Origin: Streptomyces iakyrus
Lineage (GTDB): Bacteria; Actinomycetota; Actinomycetes; Streptomycetales; Streptomycetaceae
Assembly (NCBI RefSeq): GCF_000717055.1
Contig: NZ_JNXI01000058.1
Location: 1-6,084 of the forward strand
Direction: 5' to 3'
Length of the DNA stretch: 6,084 nucleotides
Part shown: piece after piece, positions 1-5,171 of the stretch
Numbering within the stretch: the stretch's first letter is position 1
Layout: each line of letters starts with the position of its first letter
Notes under the pieces: model-generated
Told to the model about the DNA's origin: nothing
The model's database searches: none
Seen by the model: only the letters and a program-made list of their open reading frames with translations
Made by a program: the position numbers and the translations under genes

Positions 1-168
1 GCCGTTCCCACTCGGCATCTGTCAGATCGCCCCGCCCCATGCCCACATCAACGACACGACAACGGAGTAGTCACATGATCGGCCGGACAAGTCCTAGTGG
101 GTGCGCCCACCCGGCTGCAATGGTGAGGGTGCCCGCCTCGCAGTCGTGACGCAGGTCGTTGGCGGTAA

Positions 169-261
169 GCAGGCAAGCTGGGCATCGCGGCCAGTACCGC
201 CAACGGCGCAGCCCCTCCCGGGTTCCCGTGTGACAACAGTTCGGCCGACCAGGGGCTGGCC
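169..261 (+). pseudogene. Decayed remnant of a ricin-type beta-trefoil lectin (C-terminal repeat)
   Basis: Read in the frame that begins at 169, this stretch gives LGI, then ASTANGA, then FPCD and DQGL. It matches the last (gamma) repeat of the two intact lectins downstream, which reads LGISGASTANGA, FPCDD and NQGW. The Cys and the Gln of the QxW motif survive, but the Trp has become Leu, the first Cys of the pair is gone, and the frame runs on past the normal end. Stop codons at 76-78 and 166-168 cut the frame upstream, so no alpha or beta repeat remains. An ATG at 75 preceded by GGAG at 63-66 could be the old start of the same gene, fused to its tail by an internal deletion, but its 24-codon frame shows no signal peptide. 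That link is inference. I regard this as a dead third paralogue. Confidence 0.6.
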
Positions 262-511
262 GCCAACGTACTGACCGAGCCGCCAGAGTGCTCACCTGCC
301 AGCGTGGCCCGGCTTCCCGCGGAGCAGTCAACGCGCAGGGCAGGGGTGCTCAGTTCATCCACAGTGCCGCGCTGCGCGGCACTGTGGACCGTTCATCTGG
401 GGTTCAGTGCGCGTCATCTGGCGGGCGCTTTCACTCTCCCCACTCACCCGGCGAGACCTCCTCTCATGGCTTGCCGAGTACTCACCATGGACCCACCACC
501 AGGAGCACGTC
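262..511. other. Gene-free spacer between the lectin remnant and the first intact lectin gene
   Basis: No convincing coding sequence is present. The spacer holds the perfect hairpin at 358-388 and the ribosome binding site of the next gene (AGGAG, 501-505). Open frames cross it from about 288 and 304, but they have no lectin similarity and no plausible start signals. The promoter of the first lectin gene should lie between the hairpin and about 490; I could not pick out a clear -35/-10 pair. Confidence 0.5.
358..388. terminator. Perfect 14-bp stem, 3-nt loop hairpin (terminator or operator)
   Basis: The left arm 358-371 (TCCACAGTGCCGCG) pairs without mismatch with 375-388, around a CTG loop. 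There is no T-run on either side, which is usual for hairpin terminators in Streptomyces. It lies about 100 bp after the decayed lectin copy and 124 bp before the first intact lectin start. It could therefore end transcription from the old upstream gene or act as a protein-binding palindrome for the downstream gene. The sequence alone does not decide between these. Confidence 0.5.
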
Positions 512-1057
512 ATGCGCGCTTTACGTACGAAGGCCAGCGTCGCCACGATGCTGGCAGGGACTCTTCTGGCAGCGGCCAGCCCGGCAGTCGCCCACACCAC
601 GTCGCTTCGGAGCAGTGAGTCGGCGCCCCAGAAGGTAGCGGTGAGTACGGCTCGGCTCGTGAACCTCAAGTCCGGGAAGGTGCTGCAGGCTGTCAGCACC
701 GCTAACGGCGCAAGGGTGGTCCAGCAGCCCACGACCAGCGGCCAGGGACTGCAGATCTGGGAGGTCTACCTCTTCGGCGACTACTACACCTTCGAGAACC
801 AGGCGGCGGGGCGGAATCTCGGCATCGATGGCGCGAGCACCTCTGCCGGCGCGGCGGCCATCACAGCAACCGCGTCCGGTGACCTCAACCAGGACTGGTT
901 CGCAGACTGGAATGGCTACGGCGGAGAGTATTTCGCCATGGTGAACCGCAAGAGCGGCCTGTGCCTGGGCATCTCGGGCGCCAGCACCGCCAACGGTGCG
1001 GTTGCCGCCCAATTCCCCTGCGATGACTCGGCCAACCAGGGCTGGGCGATGCACTAG
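512..1057 (+). CDS. Secreted ricin-type beta-trefoil (RICIN/CBM13-like) lectin, copy 1
   Basis: The product is a 181-residue exported lectin-like protein. Residues 1-27 form a signal peptide: basic start MRALRTK, a hydrophobic core, then PAVA before His28. The mature part is a single beta-trefoil with three repeats, each ending in a QxW motif: Q81-I-W83, Q127-D-W129 and Q176-G-W178. Two cysteines, C151 and C170, sit where the intrarepeat disulfide of the gamma repeat is found in this fold. The family normally binds sugars, often as a module on secreted hydrolases; here the domain stands alone. The Asp of the canonical CLDV sugar-binding motif is Gly (LGI at 103-105, CLGIS at 151-155), so ligand preference is open. 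I chose the ATG at 512 because AGGAG lies six bases upstream (501-505) and the signal peptide begins there; the frame is open back to 407, but that extension has no such signals. A close paralogue follows 177 bp downstream on the same strand. Confidence 0.88.
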   Translation: MRALRTKASVATMLAGTLLAAASPAVAHTTSLRSSESAPQKVAVSTARLVNLKSGKVLQAVSTANGARVVQQPTTSGQGLQIWEVYLFGDYYTFENQAAGRNLGIDGASTSAGAAAITATASGDLNQDWFADWNGYGGEYFAMVNRKSGLCLGISGASTANGAVAAQFPCDDSANQGWAMH

Positions 1058-1145
1058 CCGAGCCGCACGCACGTCCCCGCCGTCACGTCAAGAATCCGCC
1101 AGTTCCGGGCCCTGGCTTATCAGCGCTGGCGCCTCATCGTGCCGT

Positions 1146-1161
1146 GCCCGAAGGGTCGGGC
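1146..1161 (+). terminator. Small hairpin between the two lectin genes
   Basis: GCCCGA (1146-1151) pairs with TCGGGC (1156-1161) around an AGGG loop, about 90 bp after the first lectin stop and 73 bp before the second lectin start. It is short and has no T-run. It may attenuate readthrough between the paralogues, but chance is a fair alternative in DNA this GC-rich. Confidence 0.25.
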
Positions 1162-1234
1162 CCTTTGCCCACACACGGATCCCCGTCTCCTGTCTGACAG
1201 CACGTCATCCGGAATCACCGCAAGGAGTCATGTC

Positions 1235-1789
1235 ATGCTCACGACACATACACGAATCGGTGCCGCTGTCTCGGCGATCCTGGCGGGAGCGCTGCTGGCC
1301 GCTGCCGGCCCTGCGATCGCTCTCACCCCGGCGCCCCAGAGTGGTGAACCGGCGCCGAAGCGTGCCCTCGCCACCATCAAGATCAAAAACCTCAAGTCCG
1401 GGAAGTACCTGACGGCCGTGAGTTCCGCCAACGGGGCCAAGGTCGTCCAGAAGTCCAGCAGCGACAGCTACCTGCAGCGATGGGAAACCATCCTGTCCGA
1501 GGGCGGCACCACCTACAGCTGGGAGAACTGGCAGTCGAAGTTGAACCTCGGTATCGACCGCGCCAGTACTTCAGCTGGGGCGGCGGCCATCACGGCAACT
1601 CCGTCCGGCGACCTCAACCAGGACTGGGACAGGGTCTGGGAGGACCACGGCCCGGACGGTCACGCGATCAAGAATCGCAAGAGCGGCATGTGCCTGGGTG
1701 TCTCCGGTGCCAGCACCGCCGACGGTGCACAGGTAGCCCAGTTTCCCTGTGACGGATCCGCCAACCAGGGTTGGATCATAGTTCCCTGA
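1235..1789 (+). CDS. Secreted ricin-type beta-trefoil (RICIN/CBM13-like) lectin, copy 2
   Basis: The product is a 184-residue exported paralogue of the preceding lectin. Residues 1-29 are a signal peptide ending PAIA before Leu30, followed by a Pro/Ala-rich linker to about residue 45. Three beta-trefoil repeats end in Q81-R-W83, Q129-D-W131 and Q178-G-W180, and C153 and C172 form the likely gamma-repeat disulfide. Against copy 1 the beta repeat is nearly unchanged (26 of 28 residues from NLGI to QDW), and the gamma repeat matches at 28 of 34 from NRKSG to QGW. The alpha repeat and linker have drifted more. This is a tandem duplication with uneven constraint. As in copy 1, Gly replaces the usual ligand-binding Asp. 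The ATG at 1235 is supported by AAGGAG at 1222-1227, seven bases upstream, and by the signal peptide; the frame is open back to 1139 without such support. The gap from copy 1 leaves room for its own promoter. Confidence 0.88.
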   Translation: MLTTHTRIGAAVSAILAGALLAAAGPAIALTPAPQSGEPAPKRALATIKIKNLKSGKYLTAVSSANGAKVVQKSSSDSYLQRWETILSEGGTTYSWENWQSKLNLGIDRASTSAGAAAITATPSGDLNQDWDRVWEDHGPDGHAIKNRKSGMCLGVSGASTADGAQVAQFPCDGSANQGWIIVP

Positions 1790-1891
1790 TGGTCGATCGG
1801 TCATCGCGGGGATCTCCTCATCGCGTGTCCTGACGCACACGGGGAGCTGGCTCCTGCGAAGCCATGGTCCTCTTCGCGACAGGCACTTGCT

Positions 1892-1935
1892 ACGCAGGTG
1901 GCCCCGGGTCCAGAAGGGCCCGGGGCCACCTGCGT
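1892..1935. terminator. Strong 20-bp hairpin, bidirectional terminator between convergent genes
   Basis: Arm 1892-1911 (ACGCAGGTGGCCCCGGGTCC) pairs with 1916-1935 around the 4-nt loop AGAA. There is one G-T wobble and no mismatch. It sits 102 bp after the second lectin stop and 23 bp after the acyltransferase stop on the other strand, where a shared terminator is expected. It has no T-tract, which is common for actinomycete hairpin terminators. Confidence 0.8.
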
Positions 1936-1958
1936 TCCATGGAGGATCGAGCACGCTC

Positions 1959-3242
1959 TCAACCCGGCGGGCGTTGCGGCTGCATGCGCCGTGCCACCCG
2001 TCGGCCCCAAGACTGCCCTGGAGCCTCGATGTAGCGGTAGGTCAGCCATGACAGAGGCAGAAGCACGGCGTAGAAGGCCAACTCGAGCAAGGGGGCGTCC
2101 TGTCGCGACCGGCCGATCGTGCCGTCGGTCACTGCAAGTAGGACAGGATGGACCAGGTAGACCGAGTAGCTGATCGTGCCCAGCCAGGTCAGCCAGCGCG
2201 GTATCACCCGTCGGCGTACAGCCAGGCCGACACCGAAGGTGAGCACGGCCAGCAGGAACGCGGCTATCCATCCGCGCCGTGTGAAGTTGGCCCCGTCGCC
2301 ATAGTGGTAGGCAGCGCCTATAGCGCAGGCCACCACCACGGTCGCGGTGCAGGCTACGGACTTCCAGGAGCTCTGACCGTGCTCGGCTCGGTAGACGGCT
2401 GTGCCGAGGAACATCACGGCGAGAATCACCAGTCCCTCCCACGCGGGGACTGTGCTGTTGAAGGTCACCAGCACGAGGGCCAACAGCCCGCCGAGCACAC
2501 CGCCGGTCAGGCGCGGGGCGGCTGACATCGAGCTGGCACAGCAGATAGCGACGACCATGGCGATGGCGGTCACAGCTATCAGCAGGTTGGAGCCGATCGC
2601 GTCAGAGAGGGCGGACACGGGTAGGGCGCTGAGCGCTGTCACGCTCACTGCGGCGAGTACGCCCAGGGTCAAGGCAACTGCTGGTGACTTCTGGTGCAGG
2701 CGGAGCGAGAAGAGAGCGACGACCAGCAGGTAGAAGGCCATCTCATACGAGAGCGTCCATAGGACGAGAAGAAGGTTGGGCGTCCCTAACAGCTCTTGGA
2801 AAAGGGTGAGGTGAGCGACCGCGGCCGCAGCGACACTCTGTCCGCCGAAGTCGCGGATCTGCGCAACCCCGAGCAGGTTGGCGGCGAGGACCGCAGTGAC
2901 GACAGCCGCCCACAACGGGTAGATGCGGAAGATGCGTCCGACCCAGAAGGTCCGGACACATCCTCGCCGCTCCAGCGAGGCGGGGATGATGTAACCGCTC
3001 ACGAGAAAGAACACCATGATGCCGTACCGGCTGGTGTTGAACTCCGGCATCAACTCGCGCCGGAACTCCGCCATGAAGGCGTACGACGAATGATCGAACA
3101 CCACGACGAGCGCCGCGATGCCGCGCAACGCATCCAACCAACCAAGCCTTGACGGACGGGCCAACGTCCCAGATGCGGGTAATCGTGCGGGTGCAGACGG
3201 TAACGGCTTCAGCGCAGGCTCAACACCGTGGGGGGCTTCCAT
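1959..3242 (-). CDS. Membrane acyltransferase, acyltransferase-3 / OafA-like family
   Basis: The product is a 427-residue polytopic membrane protein. Family members transfer acetyl or other acyl groups to sugars, peptidoglycan, lipopolysaccharide-type glycans, antibiotics or lipids. Hallmarks in order are: an N-terminal LDALRGIAALVVVFDH segment with R40, G41 and H51 (the conserved RG...H of the catalytic region); GRIFRIYPLW around 102-111; WTLSYEMAFY at 162-171; many hydrophobic helices through the middle; GTISYSVYLVHP at 355-366; and YRYIEAPG near 402-409. The length is normal for a stand-alone member. I chose the ATG at 3242 because GAAGG at 3248-3252 lies five bases upstream. A TTG at 3314 would add 24 residues, but it overlaps the end of a transposase scrap and has no good ribosome binding site. 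The first 30 or so residues are a Pro/Ala-rich cytoplasmic tail. No sugar-biosynthesis or polyketide genes adjoin it, so the acceptor cannot be named. Confidence 0.88.
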   Translation of the reverse strand: MEAPHGVEPALKPLPSAPARLPASGTLARPSRLGWLDALRGIAALVVVFDHSSYAFMAEFRRELMPEFNTSRYGIMVFFLVSGYIIPASLERRGCVRTFWVGRIFRIYPLWAAVVTAVLAANLLGVAQIRDFGGQSVAAAAVAHLTLFQELLGTPNLLLVLWTLSYEMAFYLLVVALFSLRLHQKSPAVALTLGVLAAVSVTALSALPVSALSDAIGSNLLIAVTAIAMVVAICCASSMSAAPRLTGGVLGGLLALVLVTFNSTVPAWEGLVILAVMFLGTAVYRAEHGQSSWKSVACTATVVVACAIGAAYHYGDGANFTRRGWIAAFLLAVLTFGVGLAVRRRVIPRWLTWLGTISYSVYLVHPVLLAVTDGTIGRSRQDAPLLELAFYAVLLPLSWLTYRYIEAPGQSWGRRVARRMQPQRPPG

Positions 3243-3284
3243 ACCCACCTTCACGTTCAGTGCCTCGCCGATGTTCAACCAGAG

Positions 3285-3314
3285 AACGTCACGTTGAGGA
3301 CACAAGGCGGTCAA
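3285..3314 (-). promoter_or_regulatory. Possible promoter of the acyltransferase gene
   Basis: On the minus strand TTGACC (3309-3314) resembles a -35 box. After an 18-base spacer, GACGTT (3285-3290) is a weak -10, lying 42 bp before the ATG at 3242. The -10 lies inside the short palindrome AACGTCACGTT (3285-3295), and its AACGTGA half recurs 38 bp closer to the gene. The -35 sits at the broken end of an IS5-type scrap, so the promoter could be a product of that old insertion. The evidence is only similarity to consensus. Confidence 0.22.
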
Positions 3315-3446
3315 GTGCTGTCTTCAGGATGCCGCTTGCGTCCCAGACGCCGGGCCAGGCCTAGGCAACAACGGCTCGACCACCGCCCGCAACTCGTCAT
3401 TTTGTGCAGTTGCGGGCGGAAGGCTCGGATGCAGTGGATCGCGCAT
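3311..3446 (-). pseudogene. Frameshifted N-terminal scrap of an IS5-type transposase
   Basis: From an ATG at 3446, with AAGG just upstream, the minus strand reads NDELRAVVEPLLPRP and soon meets a stop at 3324-3326. This resembles the DELW-x-x-(I/V)EPLLP opening of IS5-family transposases. In the neighbouring frame the reading continues as ARRLGRKRHPED before a stop at 3311, which resembles the next conserved block of the same domain (RR...GRxxxxxDR). One indel after LLPRP would join the two. Nothing of the catalytic domain follows, because the acyltransferase leader begins directly afterwards. It differs from the larger IS5-type relic at 5143-5950, whose opening is LVPDELWELFQ. The identification rests on motif memory only. 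Confidence 0.42.
3383..3419. repeat. 12-bp perfect inverted repeat with a 13-nt spacer
   Basis: CCGCCCGCAACT (3383-3394) is the exact reverse complement of AGTTGCGGGCGG (3408-3419), separated by the AT-richer spacer CGTCATTTTGTGC. It lies in the transposase scrap upstream of the acyltransferase. It could be a leftover transposon end, a terminator or an operator. Confidence 0.5.
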
Positions 3447-3542
3447 GAACCTTGTAGCGACGGAGACTGACGTCGCTCGAGTGCCGATGGGAGCTGAGAG
3501 GTCACCCCAACTGCTAGCTCGGCAGGCTGTCGGTCGAAGTGG
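3447..3542. other. Short gene-free spacer before the IS3 element
   Basis: I see no gene here. The only structure is a 6-bp inverted repeat, AGCGAC and GTCGCT, near 3457-3478. If the IS3 element inserted at 3543, this is the ancestral left flank of the ankyrin gene, but no ankyrin-like reading frame is visible in it. Confidence 0.35.
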
Positions 3543-3609
3543 GGGACTGCTGCAGAGTTGAGTGACACCTGACCTGGCTTGCTGAGAGGCGGCCTGGAAG
3601 GATGTCGCA

Positions 3610-3903
3610 GTGCCCAAGCCGTATCCGAAGGAGTTCCGCGAGGATGTCGTGCGGGTCGCGCGCAATCGCGAGGCCGGCGTCACGCTGGAACAGATCGCCG
3701 CCGACTTCGGCGTCCACTCGATCACGCTGTCGAAGTGGCTGCGCCGCGCCGAATCTGATGAGGACACTGCGCCCGTGACGGCGTCGGGTGAGTCGGCAGA
3801 GCTGCGCGAGGCCCGGAAGCGGATCAGGCTGCTGGAGGAGGAGAACGAGGTACTTCGGCGGGCTGCGGCCTACCTGTCGCAGGCCAACCTGCCCGCAAAA
3901 TGA
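3610..3903 (+). CDS. IS3-family transposase OrfA (helix-turn-helix protein)
   Basis: The product is a 97-residue DNA-binding subunit of the IS3 transposase. Residues 5-47 (from YPKEFRED to KWLRRAE) are the helix-turn-helix region, including the IAADFGVHSITLSKWL recognition segment that binds the element's ends. Residues 64-89 (from ELREARKRIR to AAAYL) form a leucine-zipper coiled coil with L75, L82 and L89 in heptad register, used for oligomerisation with OrfAB. The start is the GTG at 3610, preceded by GGAAGGA at 3596-3602. The gene ends in TGA at 3901-3903, overlapping the orfB start. OrfA alone usually acts as a repressor or regulator of transposition, and the active transposase is an OrfAB fusion made by frameshifting. 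Confidence 0.92.
   Translation: MPKPYPKEFREDVVRVARNREAGVTLEQIAADFGVHSITLSKWLRRAESDEDTAPVTASGESAELREARKRIRLLEEENEVLRRAAAYLSQANLPAK
3897..3903 (+). promoter_or_regulatory. Candidate -1 frameshift / restart site joining orfA and orfB
   Basis: OrfA ends GCA AAA TGA while orfB lies in the -1 frame. The A-run at 3897-3900 lets the AAA-decoding tRNA slip back one base to another AAA and then read ATG ATG into orfB. The same bases form an ATGA stop-start overlap, so translational coupling could also produce free OrfB. The run is short and is not a full X-XXY-YYZ heptamer, so frameshifting here is inferred from the family, not shown by the sequence. Confidence 0.4.
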
Positions 3904-4790
3904 TGTACCCGCTCGTCCGCGAGCTGGCCGCCTCGGATGCCCCCGTGCGGGTGCCGGTGGCGGTGACGTGCCGGGTGCTCGGGCTGGCCCGCCAGCCCTA
4001 CTACCGGTGGCTGAACAGACCGGCCACCGATGCCGAACTGGCCGAGGCATACCGGGCCAACGCCCTGTTCGACGCGCATCGTGACGACCCGGAGTTCGGC
4101 CACCGCTTCCTGCTCGACGAGGCCCGCGCCGCCGGTGAGGCGATGGCCGAGCGGACCGCCTGGCGGATCTGCCGGGACAACGGCTGGTTGAGCGTGTTCG
4201 GCAAGCGGACCGGCCGCGGCAAGAACGCCAAGGCCGGGCCGCCGGTCCACGACGACAGGGTGCGGCGGAACTTCACTGCCGACGCGCCGAACCGGCTATG
4301 GCTGACCGACATCACCGAGCACTCCACCGGCGAGGGCAAGCTCTACCTGTGTGCGGTCAAGGACGTGTTCTCGGGCCGGATCGTGGGCTATTCGATCGAC
4401 GCGCGGATGAAATCCCACCTCGCGGTGGCCGCGCTCCAATCCGCCGTTGCCCGCCGCGGCCAGGTGGCCGGATGCATCGTGCATTCGGATCGCGGATCGC
4501 AATTTCGGTCCCGGAAGTTCGTATCGGCTCTCACCCGGAACGGCCTGGTCGGCTCGATGGGCCGGGTCGGCGCAGCCGGCGACAACGCGGCCATGGAGAG
4601 CTTCTTCGCGCTACTGCAGAAGAACGTCCTGGACCGACAAGCCTGGGCCACCCGGGAGGAGTTGCGGATCGCGATCGTGACCTGGATCGAACGCACCTAC
4701 CACCGCCGACGACGTCAAAGACGCCTGGCCAGATTGACCCCCGTCGAGTACGAGACCATCATGACCCCACCCGCAGCACTCGCTGCATAA
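3900..4790 (+). CDS. IS3-family transposase OrfB (DDE integrase-type catalytic subunit)
   Basis: The product is a 296-residue catalytic part of the IS3 transposase, which cuts and joins DNA at the element's ends. After an N-terminal region with a QPYYRWL motif (32-38) and an HTH_21-like segment, the retroviral-integrase fold carries the full catalytic triad: D137 in LWLTDITEH, D197 in VHSDRGSQF and E233 in DNAAMESFF. The last pair has exactly 35 residues between them, which is the D,D(35)E spacing of the family. The C-terminal WIERTYHRRRRQ and LTPVEYE segments are also typical. No stop or frameshift interrupts it, so it may be active. It starts at the ATG overlapping the orfA stop and is probably made mainly as an OrfAB fusion. 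The stop is 32 bp inside the right end of the element. Confidence 0.93.
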   Translation: MMYPLVRELAASDAPVRVPVAVTCRVLGLARQPYYRWLNRPATDAELAEAYRANALFDAHRDDPEFGHRFLLDEARAAGEAMAERTAWRICRDNGWLSVFGKRTGRGKNAKAGPPVHDDRVRRNFTADAPNRLWLTDITEHSTGEGKLYLCAVKDVFSGRIVGYSIDARMKSHLAVAALQSAVARRGQVAGCIVHSDRGSQFRSRKFVSALTRNGLVGSMGRVGAAGDNAAMESFFALLQKNVLDRQAWATREELRIAIVTWIERTYHRRRRQRRLARLTPVEYETIMTPPAALAA

Positions 4791-4835
4791 ACCCCGCTGT
4801 CACCTGATCACGCAGCAGTCCCGTTGAATGTCGTG

Positions 4836-5171
4836 GTGAGCAACTACTGGACACCCGCGCATCGAGCGGTTGAGCAGGAGGATGCTGAGGCCCTGGCCCG
4901 GTTGCTGGCCGCTGGTTCCGATCCTGACGAGGTCTTCAGCAACATGACGCTGCTGACGCATGCAATCGACGCCGAGGGTGATGGTCCCCTGCAGAGCGGG
5001 CAGCCGTTGACTGTGCACACCACGGCCGTGTTGCTGGCCTTCGGGGCTGACCCGGAGCTCGCAGACCCAGACGGCCGCACACCCATGGACATGGCCAATC
5101 ACTACGGCCACGACCTGGCCGTGAATCTGCTGCAGGCCCACATCAGCAGACGAGCCGCCGATAACAGATGA
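4836..5171 (+). CDS. Small ankyrin-repeat protein squeezed between two insertion sequences
   Basis: The product is about 111 residues from the GTG at 4836, soluble, with no signal peptide or membrane segment. I see three ankyrin-type repeats. The first runs from YWTPAHRAVEQ to LLAAGSDPDEV. The second, starting TLLTHAIDA, carries an extra loop (EGDGPLQSGQPLTVHT) before AVLLAFGADPELAD. The third runs from DGRTPMDMANHYG to VNLLQAHI. Such proteins mediate protein-protein contacts; the partner is unknown. TTG at 4824 or GTG at 4833 are other possible starts, and none has a good ribosome binding site. The IS3 end lies only 13 bp upstream, so the native leader may have been lost and expression may depend on readthrough from the transposase. 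The last codons (about 5143-5171, SRRAADNR) are shared with the antisense tail of the dead IS5 transposase, so the original C-terminus may also be replaced. The repeats look intact. Confidence 0.72.
   Translation: MSNYWTPAHRAVEQEDAEALARLLAAGSDPDEVFSNMTLLTHAIDAEGDGPLQSGQPLTVHTTAVLLAFGADPELADPDGRTPMDMANHYGHDLAVNLLQAHISRRAADNR

Larger units (their letters stand above)
3543..4822 (+). mobile_element. IS3-family insertion sequence, apparently complete (about 1280 bp)
   Basis: The element holds orfA and orfB of an IS3-type transposase, both uninterrupted. Likely ends are an imperfect 25-bp inverted repeat: 3543-3567 starts GGGACTGCTGC and ends GTGACA, and the complement of 4798-4822 starts and ends with the same bases, with most mismatches in the eight-base middle. 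The size is typical of the family. I find no matching 3-5 bp direct repeat immediately outside these positions (TGG on the left, GTT on the right), and the outermost bases are not the usual TG...CA, so the exact boundary may be off by a few bases. Inner ends near 3563 and 4802 (TGACA...TGTCA) are an alternative. Confidence 0.7.

Noticed and set aside
407..511. Upstream extension of the first lectin reading frame to 407
   Set aside because: The added 35 residues have no signal-peptide or lectin character and no ribosome binding site; AGGAG and the signal peptide fix the start at 512.
1801..2442. A 213-codon open frame on the minus strand overlapping the end of the acyltransferase gene
   Set aside because: It lies out of frame inside a clear acyltransferase, is Arg/Gly/Pro-rich as expected of GC-rich shadow frames, and resembles no family.
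4298..4807. A 169-codon + strand frame inside orfB
   Set aside because: It is out of frame with the intact D,D(35)E transposase and has typical shadow composition.
3566..4807. CACCTGA direct repeat at 3566-3572 and 4801-4807 as a 7-bp target duplication of the IS3 element
   Set aside because: IS3 elements make 3-5 bp duplications, and the resulting ends would not form inverted repeats; the longer GGGACTGCTGC repeats lie outside these copies.
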